From a virus: a stretch of 58,843 nt of DNA. The position numbers and the translations under genes are program-made. Below are positions 42,458-51,357 of the stretch, in pieces. The notes beneath the pieces were generated by a model. The model had not been told where the DNA came from and ran no database searches. It saw only the letters and a list, made by a program, of their open reading frames with translations. The stretch spans positions 1 to 58,843 of the IMG/VR virus record IMGVR_UViG_3300020179_000035. One strand, 5' to 3'. Numbering within the stretch: position 1 is the first letter of the stretch; each line of letters starts with the position of its first letter.

Positions 42458-42750
42458 ACGAAATGCTTAATTATTGCTGCGCTTGCTAGAAAAACCCATA
42501 GAACATTAAATAATATAATTGTTGGCAGTGTTTTTTTAGTAGAAGACCATATTAAACTTAGGCTTGACGCAATAGCAAAAATATATAACCACCACCATTG
42601 TTTGCCAAATAAAAGTCCTGGAAATATAATAGCTATCTTTGTTGCAAAACCCCAAGCTTCAACTGAATTTGGTTTAGTCCAATAAGATTTATTTGACATT
42701 TGTTTTATGGCATCTATGACTTTATAGAAAAATATTTTAATTTGATTCAT
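42454..42750 (-). CDS. Small membrane protein
   Basis: 98 residues with a polar N terminus and three likely membrane segments (roughly residues 33-48, 51-66 and 75-96). It sits directly before the glycosyltransferase and may anchor it or move its substrate; this is inference. Confidence 0.55.
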   Translation of the reverse strand: MNQIKIFFYKVIDAIKQMSNKSYWTKPNSVEAWGFATKIAIIFPGLLFGKQWWWLYIFAIASSLSLIWSSTKKTLPTIILFNVLWVFLASAAIIKHFV

Positions 42751-42756
42751 ATCTTT

Positions 42757-43392
42757 TTACTGTTCTCTATATGTTTTCGATAAGTATTTGTATATTTTTC
42801 CTTGATGTTGTTTGCGATCATTAACTATTATATCTTGATACTCTACACCTTTAGTGAAATACCAGTGATCTGGTTCGGCAAAATGAAAAAATATCATTTC
42901 AACTTCGTTATTTGCTGGATCAGGAAATTTATTTCGCCAATGATATTGATCTTCTCCGTAATAACATACAGCTTGATTTGGTTCCAGAATAAATTCTTTA
43001 TTATTTATATAGATTGGCCAATTTGTTTTGTATGATATGCACAAATCAATTGTATAAGTACAGGCATTATCATCGACATGATAAGGTAGATTAGCTCTTG
43101 TTCCATGATACATTGAGTACACACAGTATGTAGGAACTAAACTATTAGAATTAAATATACTTTTAGCCATGTTGGTAAGAAGCAATTGTTCTTCTGAGAG
43201 GAACTCCTCATCAGGAATACTATATCTTCCTAAACCTGAATTGTATTCTAATAATGAATTATTTTTTTTATAAATAATTCTATTTTTTAATTCAAGAAAT
43301 TTTTCCTCTGAAAAGACATTGTTTAAAATAAATGGTTCGGGTCTTACGGTCAGCATTCTATTTGTATAATAATCATAAACTTTATTTGTCAT
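42757..43392 (-). CDS. 2OG-Fe(II) oxygenase-like protein
   Basis: About 211 residues from the ATG; a GTG 18 bases upstream is an alternative start. The jelly-roll pattern has HVDD (HxD: His and Asp about 105-107), a strand, then a conserved QYHWRNKF with the distal His. These are the iron ligands of 2OG oxygenases. A clear Arg for 2-oxoglutarate was not placed. One of three such genes in this island. Confidence 0.6.
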   Translation of the reverse strand: MTNKVYDYYTNRMLTVRPEPFILNNVFSEEKFLELKNRIIYKKNNSLLEYNSGLGRYSIPDEEFLSEEQLLLTNMAKSIFNSNSLVPTYCVYSMYHGTRANLPYHVDDNACTYTIDLCISYKTNWPIYINNKEFILEPNQAVCYYGEDQYHWRNKFPDPANNEVEMIFFHFAEPDHWYFTKGVEYQDIIVNDRKQHQGKIYKYLSKTYREQ

Positions 43393-44089
43393 TACATTTC
43401 TTTTTTTCACTAACCTGAGTTTCAGTTTCTATTATTTGATTATCGAATTGGTTATTATTATCTTTTATAGTTTGTATAAAAGTTGATATAATCCATTTGT
43501 CGCCCGATATTGGCACGCAACCCTGATGTGGATAGGTCCAATGTGTGGGGAATAAACATATTGAACCAGCTTTTGCTGGAACTTTCAACTCATGTTCCCT
43601 AAAGTATGTTTCCCCGCCCATTTCAACATCGTTTAAATAAATGATTGCAGCCAACACTCTGTCTTTTGTGGTGGGAGTATGATCCATACCACCATCAATA
43701 TGCTCTCGATAATATCCAACTCCCTTTTTGTATTCCTGTACTCTAAATCCAGTATCTTGAATATTAACCCAGTCCCATAACCATCTAAACTCTTCTCTAT
43801 ATTTTGCTATAGATAAAAATAATTTTTCAACTATTGCGTTTTCGCAAGTATCTAACTTATCTGTTGGTAAATTATACTCAACAAGTGTATGGTGAGACCA
43901 ATTTATATCCATGCTATTTTTAATAGAAGTTAAGACACCACTAATAGTAGGACCAGGAGAAGCCATTATGTTGTAATACTTTTTTAACTCACTTAATGTT
44001 AAGTTACATATTTCTTTATCTATAGCATTTTCTGCAACCATTATTGCGGCAGATCTACCAGCTGGCCAATGAAAACTTATATTACTCAT
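43382..44089 (-). CDS. P4H-type 2OG-Fe(II) oxygenase
   Basis: 235 residues from the ATG after AAAGGA. YYREHIDGG gives HxD (His130, Asp132 in this numbering); AAIIYLNDVEMGGET is the typical P4H central motif, and FPTHWTYPHQG holds the distal His (188), followed by a Lys that takes the role of the 2OG-binding residue. Prolyl 4-hydroxylase-type enzymes hydroxylate Pro in collagen-like repeats, and a 750-residue collagen-like fibre is encoded upstream. That link is inference. Confidence 0.8.
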   Translation of the reverse strand: MSNISFHWPAGRSAAIMVAENAIDKEICNLTLSELKKYYNIMASPGPTISGVLTSIKNSMDINWSHHTLVEYNLPTDKLDTCENAIVEKLFLSIAKYREEFRWLWDWVNIQDTGFRVQEYKKGVGYYREHIDGGMDHTPTTKDRVLAAIIYLNDVEMGGETYFREHELKVPAKAGSICLFPTHWTYPHQGCVPISGDKWIISTFIQTIKDNNNQFDNQIIETETQVSEKKKCNDK

Positions 44090-44104
44090 TATCATCCTTT
44101 TGGT

Positions 44105-44356
44105 TTAACTATTTAAAAGTTTTTCGTAAGCGTTTAATACTTGTTTTAATCTTTTTTCAACAATAGTTTTCCAAGAATCGCCTAAAGCTTCGTTGCCAGA
44201 AAAAGTTGGTTGCCAAGTAAATTTGCCATCAACTACCTCTAATGATTCTGGATCTATGCCAACCATTATAGCAGCTGAATATATTTCTAGCTCCAACTTT
44301 TTACGAGCACTTGACCTTAGTGCTGCTTTCTCATTGCTGGATAATATGAAGTCCAT
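44105..44356 (-). CDS. Hypothetical small helical protein
   Basis: 83 residues. N-terminal helices with AARK-type charge, then GIDPESLEVVDG and a C-terminal helical coil. Similar in size to two other small proteins in the island, at 47316 and 48164, but no clear common family. Confidence 0.5.
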   Translation of the reverse strand: MDFILSSNEKAALRSSARKKLELEIYSAAIMVGIDPESLEVVDGKFTWQPTFSGNEALGDSWKTIVEKRLKQVLNAYEKLLNS

Positions 44357-44365
44357 CTTTTACTC

Positions 44366-45175
44366 CTAGTTTCTATTAAAAATTTTATTTAAAAAAGTTT
44401 TCTTTTCATTATCAATAGATTCATCAAGTTGTCTTTGAAGTTTTTTGTATTTACTTTTCTGTCTTTTTGGCATAAAAGGGCCACCAAAACCTCTATACTG
44501 CAATAGGTTATAGGCTATACTATCCCCCCATAATATGTCTAAAGACTTTTGTCTCTTAAAGGGAATGACGTGCCACATAGGTGTTCCCATTTCTATTTCA
44601 AATGGTTGATCTGTTAGAATATTCATAACAATATGTGCGTTATGATAATAGTCAGTATTAACTACGGCTGGTAACATAGTATAATTTGGGTTGGGATTCC
44701 ATAATGGTGGAAGAAATAGCGAAGACCATCCTGGAGCTGTTTTTGTTAACCATGGATTAATTACTTTGACATAATTAGCTTTTTCAATTTTTCTAACTTT
44801 TGTAACTGGACATTCTCCAGTTTGTCCATAGCTAAACTTTTCTATTCCAAAATTGCCCATATCTGTTGAAAGATCAAATTGACCCTCCCAAAATTTATGG
44901 TCAACTGATGGCCTAAACATTAATTTAGCCCAGAGTGGAATAGTGAATCCAGTTGCAATATAATCAGAAGTTCCAGAACAACGTTTTAGGCTACCCTCTT
45001 CTCCACTAAGTTGTTTCCACCAATCTGGCCAATTACCAAGATTTTGGTATGGCCTACATTCATCGTCCATTAATTGTGGGACATGAGGCGTCAATAATAC
45101 TTGGCCTTCTTTAATTTTTGGAATATCATTAAATACTTTTGGACTAACTATTTGCAATTTTTCTGAGTTCTTCAC
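44366..45175 (-). CDS. Conserved phage protein near the halogenase
   Basis: 269 residues if started at GTG at 45175, which overlaps the halogenase gene by 32 bases; a later TTG start is possible. Trp- and Pro-rich segments such as WSSLFLPPLWNPNPNY and a C-terminal basic region. It resembles DUF6065-type phage proteins, but the match is by eye and uncertain. Its role may be linked to the halogenase. Confidence 0.5.
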   Translation of the reverse strand: MKNSEKLQIVSPKVFNDIPKIKEGQVLLTPHVPQLMDDECRPYQNLGNWPDWWKQLSGEEGSLKRCSGTSDYIATGFTIPLWAKLMFRPSVDHKFWEGQFDLSTDMGNFGIEKFSYGQTGECPVTKVRKIEKANYVKVINPWLTKTAPGWSSLFLPPLWNPNPNYTMLPAVVNTDYYHNAHIVMNILTDQPFEIEMGTPMWHVIPFKRQKSLDILWGDSIAYNLLQYRGFGGPFMPKRQKSKYKKLQRQLDESIDNEKKTFLNKIFNRN

Positions 45176-46619
45176 CGTGATCTACCAACTTTTGACTAAG
45201 TAGTTGTTTTGCTATATTGTTTATATCTTTAATTCCCGGATATCTGGCACTATAAGCATCTAATTGAATTGATGCTATTTCTGGGTTAAGAACACCTTGA
45301 CCCTGAGCTACGTGCCATAAATGTCCTGCCGCAAAAAGCTCATATCCAGTAGATGGAACATCATGTACTTCTGGACACCTAATATTCCAAAGTTGCAAAA
45401 GATGTTCAAGAAGTTCTGGTTTTTCTGCTGATTGTTGCGCCAACCACATATCAGTATCTTTTCTATCAGAGATATAATGTAATGATATCATACATAATAT
45501 GTTATTCATAATGGAATCCATTATTCTATGATATTCTTTTATGCCATATGTTCTATCCTCGGAAAATGTCGGCAAATACGAGCACAAAAGCCTAGCCTGT
45601 TGAATTGTTGTTGATATAGAAGTGGCTTCCAGCGGCTCAACAAAACTTGCAGCCAGTCCAACAGCAATACAATTATTCTTCCATGTTTCTTTAAAATATC
45701 CAGAAGTAAAATCAATTACTTTAGATGGTTCAACTTCAAAACCATGTATTATAGAGGCTTCCCGTATAGCTTGTAGGGATGAACAGTAATCAGAAGAAAA
45801 CACATATCCATTACCTCTACGATTTAACGTGGGTATTTCCCACATCCAACCATTACTTAACGCCCGTGCTCTTGTATACGGTTTAATTTTTCCAGATGGA
45901 TCTGATTGAGTTGGGAAGGCAATTGCCTTATCACAAGGCAAATATTTTCTATATGGAATAAATGTTTGATCAGCAATTTTGCTAAGAATTTTTCTATGGA
46001 ATCCTGTAGCATCTATGAAAAAATCACCCACAATATTTTTCTGAGATGCTTTTAACAAAACACTTTCTATATATCCATTCTCCGAAACGGATACATCGCT
46101 TACTTCATCGTCAATAAAAGTTATTCCTTTTTCTTGAGATATTTGCGTAAGATACTGATTTAATTTAAATGTATCAAAATGGTATTGGTTAGACCCATAA
46201 TGTGTTTTTTCACCAAGATCAATAATCTTATCTTCTATTATTCCGCGCCAAGAATAAGTGTTTGTTAATAGCCTATTGTTTTCTAAGGCCGTTGCGTATC
46301 CAGCCCAAAAACTTCCAAATTGAACACCAGTTCCACCAACACTATGGAAATAATCAGGAGTATGATTCGTCCAATTTTCATATCTAATTCCATATTTATG
46401 GGTAATGTCTACATTTTTAATCATATCATGAGGATGAATGCCGACTAGATCTTGAAATATGCGCCAATGCTCAGTAGAGCCTTCTCCTACGCCTATGATT
46501 CCTATTTTATTTGATGATATATTTATAATATTATATTTTTTAAAATAAGATTTCAATATTAAGCCAGTAACCAATCCGGCCGTTCCAGATCCTACAATTA
46601 TTATTTTTTTTTCATTCAT
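45144..46619 (-). CDS. Flavin-dependent tryptophan halogenase-like protein
   Basis: 491 residues. GSGTAG near the N terminus binds FAD. GVGEGSTEHW and THKYGIRYENW follow, with the Lys in THK placed like the catalytic Lys of PrnA-type halogenases. GWMWEIP is the halogenase signature WxWxIP, and SFVEPLEATSI matches the C-terminal FAD region. Such enzymes chlorinate or brominate Trp or other aromatic groups using a flavin reductase. The substrate here is unknown. It overlaps the upstream gene by 4 bases. Confidence 0.88.
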   Translation of the reverse strand: MNEKKIIIVGSGTAGLVTGLILKSYFKKYNIINISSNKIGIIGVGEGSTEHWRIFQDLVGIHPHDMIKNVDITHKYGIRYENWTNHTPDYFHSVGGTGVQFGSFWAGYATALENNRLLTNTYSWRGIIEDKIIDLGEKTHYGSNQYHFDTFKLNQYLTQISQEKGITFIDDEVSDVSVSENGYIESVLLKASQKNIVGDFFIDATGFHRKILSKIADQTFIPYRKYLPCDKAIAFPTQSDPSGKIKPYTRARALSNGWMWEIPTLNRRGNGYVFSSDYCSSLQAIREASIIHGFEVEPSKVIDFTSGYFKETWKNNCIAVGLAASFVEPLEATSISTTIQQARLLCSYLPTFSEDRTYGIKEYHRIMDSIMNNILCMISLHYISDRKDTDMWLAQQSAEKPELLEHLLQLWNIRCPEVHDVPSTGYELFAAGHLWHVAQGQGVLNPEIASIQLDAYSARYPGIKDINNIAKQLLSQKLVDHGEELRKIANS

Positions 46620-47323
46620 TTTTTCAATACCAATGTAAATCCTGTTAGGATAGGAATGTGAAAAGTGTACATGTCCTCACGCTCAGTTAGTGACATTAGG
46701 TACTGAGTCCAAGTATGCCCGGTGCCTCTTTGGTAGACTTTGTGAAAATCATTAACATTCCATAAACACATTAAGCCATTTGGGGCTATTTTTGCCCAAA
46801 GATTGTCAACTAAAGATAGATCATGGCTAAATATTTCAAAGTCTATAAAGATTAAATCATAAAACTTATTTAATGAAGAAGTTTCAATGTCTTGCATTAG
46901 GACGATATTGCTGCTGTCAATAGACTGATTTAAATACTTTTCTAAGTAATCCAAATGAATTGTATTTACATAATCAATATTTGGAACAATATTTTTTATT
47001 TCAGCCATAACCAAATGGCATATAGTTCCACATAAAGCAGTGTTTGGATTCTTAAGTCTAGTTACAAACTCAGCCAAAGAGCGAACAAATAGTTCTGCGT
47101 CTAATCCAGAGCTATTATCATGACACAGGTTACCAAGAACAGCCGAATGCCAGTTTAGTTGTTGCGACATACCTCTTGCTTCATTACTTCTGTCGACACC
47201 AGTTTGGATTTCACTATTTAAAACAGTATTAAATGAGTCCCGCAAAGATTGGTGTGATAATTCACAACTTTTAGTTTTTGAATAAATATTAGATACTTCT
47301 GGATTAGCATAGTTTTCAGACAT
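46616..47323 (-). CDS. Methyltransferase-like protein
   Basis: 235 residues. The C-terminal half has the Rossmann-type pattern of class I methyltransferases (YDLIFIDFEIF and WAKIAPNGLMCLWNV). The Gly-rich motif I is not clear, so SAM binding may be lost. It is operonic with the halogenase, 4-base overlap. Confidence 0.45.
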   Translation of the reverse strand: MSENYANPEVSNIYSKTKSCELSHQSLRDSFNTVLNSEIQTGVDRSNEARGMSQQLNWHSAVLGNLCHDNSSGLDAELFVRSLAEFVTRLKNPNTALCGTICHLVMAEIKNIVPNIDYVNTIHLDYLEKYLNQSIDSSNIVLMQDIETSSLNKFYDLIFIDFEIFSHDLSLVDNLWAKIAPNGLMCLWNVNDFHKVYQRGTGHTWTQYLMSLTEREDMYTFHIPILTGFTLVLKK

Positions 47324-47558
47324 TTTCTAATCTCCATTTTAATACAGTATATATATACCAGAGTCTTCTAAGGCTTTGCTGCAAATTAAGAAGTTCAGCG
47401 TCGTTGTAGTTATTCTGACCATAAACATTTACCGACATACTTAATAAGTCAGTAATGGTATATTCATTTAAGTTTTCCGTTTGACCACCAATAAGTATTA
47501 TTGATTCACATAATTTAGTATAAATATATTCAAAATCTTTTTGTAAATTATATCCCAT
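47316..47558 (-). CDS. Hypothetical small protein
   Basis: 80 residues, helical, with a Tyr-rich middle and an acidic start. It overlaps the methyltransferase-like gene by 8 bases. No family is recognised. Confidence 0.5.
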   Translation of the reverse strand: MGYNLQKDFEYIYTKLCESIILIGGQTENLNEYTITDLLSMSVNVYGQNNYNDAELLNLQQSLRRLWYIYTVLKWRLENV

Positions 47559-47571
47559 TATACAGCCTCAA

Positions 47572-48162
47572 TTATCTAAACCATGTGACTAGCGAATATT
47601 TAACTGTACTATCGTTTTCTCCAACAGGTTCTGCAATGTGAGCGTATGGAAAATTGGATGGAAAAATAATAACATTTCCAGCTTTTGGTTTAATTGAAAC
47701 ATTAAATTTAGGGAAAACAAGATTTCCACCACTAAAACCATCATTAAGAAAAGCAACTAAACTTAAAGTCCTAGAATTTACTGATGCATGGTCGTGATGA
47801 GCTTCGTATTCAGCTCCCCCGGAATATTTTAGAACCCTATAACCCTCGTCCGCCTCTAGTTCAATTTCAAAATAATTTCTATAATCCCAGACCAATGGAT
47901 CTATTTTTGACCATATAGATTTCCATTCTTCAGCCAATGGTTTTACTCTTTCTATTTTAATATCTTCTGTAGAAAGAGGTTCCAATTCACATCCAACAGA
48001 TGTTCTAACATCTGATATCTGAGCATTGCCGACCCTAGATCTCTGCCAAGATAAATATCCCCATGGTTCGTTGCATTCTTTTTCCAAGAGTTCAATAAAA
48101 TTATTGGCGTTAAAAATATTTTCATACTCAACTATACATGTTGCATGCTGTACAAATTTCAT
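47572..48162 (-). CDS. P4H-type 2OG-Fe(II) oxygenase
   Basis: 196 residues from the ATG; a TTG 9 bases upstream is possible. The motif HHDH provides HxD, FLNDGFSGGNLVFP is the central P4H pattern, FPYAHIAEP holds the distal His, and Lys or Arg in KYSLVTWF follows. It is the best jelly-roll match of the three in the island. The substrate is unknown; fibre proteins are candidates. Confidence 0.78.
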   Translation of the reverse strand: MKFVQHATCIVEYENIFNANNFIELLEKECNEPWGYLSWQRSRVGNAQISDVRTSVGCELEPLSTEDIKIERVKPLAEEWKSIWSKIDPLVWDYRNYFEIELEADEGYRVLKYSGGAEYEAHHDHASVNSRTLSLVAFLNDGFSGGNLVFPKFNVSIKPKAGNVIIFPSNFPYAHIAEPVGENDSTVKYSLVTWFR

Positions 48163-48163
48163 A

Positions 48164-48412
48164 TTAGCCAATTAATCCTGACTTTATTTCTTCCATCTTT
48201 TCAATAACTGACATTATATTGGTATATTGTTCTCTTAGATAAGAGAATTTTTCTATAATATCTACATTTGGATCAAAATTATTTACATCGATATTTTCTG
48301 GCACTAAATCAGCATCGATTAGTATTGTCCATAACTGCTCTTTTAGTGAACCAATTCTTGATTCAACAATTTGCAGTTTTCTTTCTGAACTAATTGAGTT
48401 AAAAAAAGACAT
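48164..48412 (-). CDS. Hypothetical coiled-coil protein
   Basis: 82 residues with a long helix at each end and an acidic DVNNFDPNVD linker. It lies directly upstream of the oxygenase at 47572. Small helical proteins of this size may act as fibre or enzyme chaperones, but no family is seen. AAGGAG precedes the ATG. Confidence 0.5.
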   Translation of the reverse strand: MSFFNSISSERKLQIVESRIGSLKEQLWTILIDADLVPENIDVNNFDPNVDIIEKFSYLREQYTNIMSVIEKMEEIKSGLIG

Positions 48413-48455
48413 TTCTTCTCCTTAATATTTGTATTCAATTATATCATAATTATTT

Positions 48456-50198
48456 TTATATATCAATCACTTTGGAATAGTTCGAGTGACCAAATTGATT
48501 AGCTGCATTAAAATTACTTGAATTTCTAGTAACTAATATTATACCACCAGTGCTTCCAGTTGCGCCTGTGTCCCCTGGATTTGCGGTACCGCCTGTTCCT
48601 CCAGTATAGTTGGCATTTGTGGCGTTGTGAGTCGGAACGCCGCCTCTATTGCTTGTAACGGCTCCACTTGAATGATTTACTGTGGCTGCGGTGTGCGGAT
48701 GTGAACCGGAATTATGGCCAGATGGATGAGGGTTTCCTGCTCCTGGATTGGGTCCCGTGCTCCCTGCCGGATGATGATGATGGCCACCATGATGATGGTG
48801 ATTACCATGATGCCCATGTGAGGTATGGGTTGGAAAGTTGTGAGTATCTTTTGCGGTATGTGGTAGATTTTTGCCGGAACCACTAGGGTGATTGGCACCA
48901 GGATGGTGCGCAAGACCAGTGTGGTAATGTCCATCACCAGCACTTGTGTGCATATGACCGCTATGATTTGATGCTGGGTTATTGGGAAAAGCAGCGTGCC
49001 CGTGATGGTATGGGTGATGTCCTGCATTATGATTTCCGGAATGATGACCGTGACCAGGATGATGATGATGATTGCCGTGATTGCAGTCGCATGCGTGATT
49101 GCCGTTATGATTGGATAATTGATGGCCAAACAATTGTGTATTATTAGTAGTATGAGGTACATGCACAGCGTTAGAATTTCCGTTATGTGTAGAAATTCTA
49201 TGACCATTTACACCATGAGGGTGAGCACCATTCCCTGCATTATGGTGATGTGGACCATAGTGGGCTATTATATTTGGAACAAATGGGCCAGTTCTATTGG
49301 CGTTTTGATGGGCATTATGGTGAGTGTGACCATGGTGATTGGATGCCGGATGGTAGCCTTGAGTAATATGAACCACCGCATTGTGTGGGTGAGCGGGAAC
49401 GTTTCCGTCTGGATGCGGATGTGTTCCAGCATTGTGGCCAGATGGATGAGGGTTGCCTGCCCCAGGGTTGGGTCCAGTGCTTCCCGCCGGATGGGGAAAA
49501 TGTCCACCAGTATGATATCCTGTGATATTTGGTGCAGGATTTCCTTGTGTAGCTGGATTTCCTGCGCTTCCAGCAAATCCATAGCTGACTATAGTCCCAT
49601 TGCCAGAAATGTTTTTAGCCAAAACAATAACCAGTCCACCACCAGGACCTCCTGCACCACCAGTTCCAGCCGTAGCTGCATTACCCGTTCCACCAGCAGC
49701 GCCGACTGTATTGGAATGACCAGGATAATTACCAGCAGTTGCCGCCGTAACATTTCCACTTGAACCAGCTACCCCAAGTGAGCCTGCGCCTATTTTTGTT
49801 ACTGTACCAGCCGAAGTAATAAACCACCCCGATACAGCGTCGTCCATATCATGCATATCTGTTGCAGATAAGGCGTCAGTGCTTGTGCCCCACGCTTTTG
49901 CTGGGTTTAATGCATTTTGTCTTCCGGCTACTGTACCAGAACCATCGGCAACAGTCGCAGCAGAAGCTGTTGGCATTCCAAATGTTCCATCGTTAGTTAA
50001 CGTTCCGTTAACAAAAACTCTAAAACCATTTGTAAATAATGTTGCTCCAAAGTTTATTGTTAGATTTGTGTAGTACATATCTTTAGTTAGATATGTGGTG
50101 CCACTAGATATGGTTACAGAACCGTCGGTGCCCTCTCCAAAAATTGAATCGTCACGCTGTGCAATTGTTTTATTTATCCTTTTGATTCTACCAGCCAT
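48456..50198 (-). CDS. Adhesin/tail-fibre protein with His-rich insert
   Basis: 580 residues. The N-terminal 200 residues parallel the next gene: DGSVTI, YLTKDMYYTNLTI, FRVFVNG and glycine-rich GGAGGPGGGLVIV. About residues 230-520 are extremely rich in His, Gly, Asn and Pro (HPHG, NHHGHTHHN types). The C terminus resumes with GGIILVTRN. A block PAGSTGPNPGAGNPHPSGHN occurs twice, about 220 residues apart. The protein probably binds receptor or metal at the virion tip. The polyglycine flanks recall T-even gp38-type adhesins. Confidence 0.6.
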   Translation of the reverse strand: MAGRIKRINKTIAQRDDSIFGEGTDGSVTISSGTTYLTKDMYYTNLTINFGATLFTNGFRVFVNGTLTNDGTFGMPTASAATVADGSGTVAGRQNALNPAKAWGTSTDALSATDMHDMDDAVSGWFITSAGTVTKIGAGSLGVAGSSGNVTAATAGNYPGHSNTVGAAGGTGNAATAGTGGAGGPGGGLVIVLAKNISGNGTIVSYGFAGSAGNPATQGNPAPNITGYHTGGHFPHPAGSTGPNPGAGNPHPSGHNAGTHPHPDGNVPAHPHNAVVHITQGYHPASNHHGHTHHNAHQNANRTGPFVPNIIAHYGPHHHNAGNGAHPHGVNGHRISTHNGNSNAVHVPHTTNNTQLFGHQLSNHNGNHACDCNHGNHHHHPGHGHHSGNHNAGHHPYHHGHAAFPNNPASNHSGHMHTSAGDGHYHTGLAHHPGANHPSGSGKNLPHTAKDTHNFPTHTSHGHHGNHHHHGGHHHHPAGSTGPNPGAGNPHPSGHNSGSHPHTAATVNHSSGAVTSNRGGVPTHNATNANYTGGTGGTANPGDTGATGSTGGIILVTRNSSNFNAANQFGHSNYSKVIDI

Positions 50199-50200
50199 AA

Positions 50201-50977
50201 TTATGCCACCTGTGAATAAATAACTGTTCCAGCAGCGCAGCTAGTTCCGCCGGTAACATCAGTTGACACTCCAGAATTTATTGTTGCTGCGGATGAAATG
50301 ACAATAATAACACCACCGCCACCGCCGCCCGCACCTGTTGTGCCAGGAGCTTTAATGTATCCAGTACCACTAGAAACACCAATAAATCTAGCTGTTAATA
50401 TTACAACTCCGCCTCCAGCTCCAGCGGTACCTCCAGCACCGCCTTTTAAAAAAGTTGGCGTTGTCGATGTGCCCGTAATAGAATATCCCTTTACTGATTG
50501 GAATGGCTGTTTATAATAATCTGTTCCACCAGTTGCTGCTGTTGGAGCAGTTGCTGTCTGTGAAGCGCTAGATCCACCAAGACTATGTGTTACAGCGGTC
50601 GACGTTGCCCCACCTTGCTGTATGGATCCAGCCGTAGAAAAACCTGTAGTAAAACCAATGATAGAATCACTGCCGAATGTTAATAAATTCTGTACAAAAA
50701 TTCTATAACCAGCTGGATTTAAACGCACGTTTGCCGATAAGGTTAAATTATAACAATATATATCCCTAGTCATTGTATAGACCGAAGAAGATGGAACCAT
50801 TGATAAAATAGTGCTTGAGCCATCAAATGTTACCGATCCATCTGCGGCAGACCCATAGATTGAGTCAGGGACATCCACTAAGTTCGCCATAGTAAGTAGG
50901 TCAGAATATGTGGACGAAGTACTGCCAACAAAACTAATTCCTGTTGTAGTATTATTTGCCCTAATAAACTTCCCCAT
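50201..50977 (-). CDS. Adhesin/tail-fibre protein, Gly-rich paralogue
   Basis: 258 residues. It shares DGSVTFDG, YTMTRDIYCYNLTL and YRIFVQNLLTF with the larger protein, and two glycine-rich segments (GGAGGTAGAGGGVVIL and TGAGGGGGGVIIVI) where the larger one has its His-rich insert between equivalents. It is probably the same fold without the insert. Placed next to the fibre genes. Confidence 0.6.
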   Translation of the reverse strand: MGKFIRANNTTTGISFVGSTSSTYSDLLTMANLVDVPDSIYGSAADGSVTFDGSSTILSMVPSSSVYTMTRDIYCYNLTLSANVRLNPAGYRIFVQNLLTFGSDSIIGFTTGFSTAGSIQQGGATSTAVTHSLGGSSASQTATAPTAATGGTDYYKQPFQSVKGYSITGTSTTPTFLKGGAGGTAGAGGGVVILTARFIGVSSGTGYIKAPGTTGAGGGGGGVIIVISSAATINSGVSTDVTGGTSCAAGTVIYSQVA

Positions 50978-50982
50978 AGATA

Positions 50983-51357
50983 TCAGTACTCTTCATAGCC
51001 ATTTATTATATAGTTAACTGTAGTTGCACTTGCTTTACCGCGAATTTTATCCGAATAGGTATCACCAGCTGTATTATCACTATTTGTTAATACAAGAGAT
51101 GTTGATAAAGTAACTGTTTCATTTGCCGCTAAGGCAAGAGCATTTATAAAAACATGATCGGTGGCGACAGCAACATTTTTTGGTTTTAAAAAAAGAGTAA
51201 CAGTAGCTGCAGACGCTGCTGTATTGCATAATATAATTTCTTTAATAACAGTAGTTGTAGTATATCCAGTGTTTCTTGGGACAGTATATAAATCCTCTGC
51301 TGTATCAGCTACAGCAAAATTGTCAGGACCAGATAAACGCTTTTGCGTTAATGGCAT
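50983..51357 (-). CDS. Phage structural protein, beta-sandwich-like
   Basis: 124 residues. Alternating beta strands with Ala/Thr/Val, such as [14 protein letters not shown], typical of phage fibre or baseplate beta-sandwich domains. GGAGG precedes the ATG, which overlaps the collagen-like gene's stop. Confidence 0.55.
   Translation of the reverse strand: MPLTQKRLSGPDNFAVADTAEDLYTVPRNTGYTTTTVIKEIILCNTAASAATVTLFLKPKNVAVATDHVFINALALAANETVTLSTSLVLTNSDNTAGDTYSDKIRGKASATTVNYIINGYEEY

Noticed and set aside
48668-49763. Plus-strand open frames opposite the His-rich fibre gene
   Set aside because: They are shadows of a strongly biased His/Gly/Pro codon sequence; the minus-strand frame has a start, ribosome binding site and paralogue.
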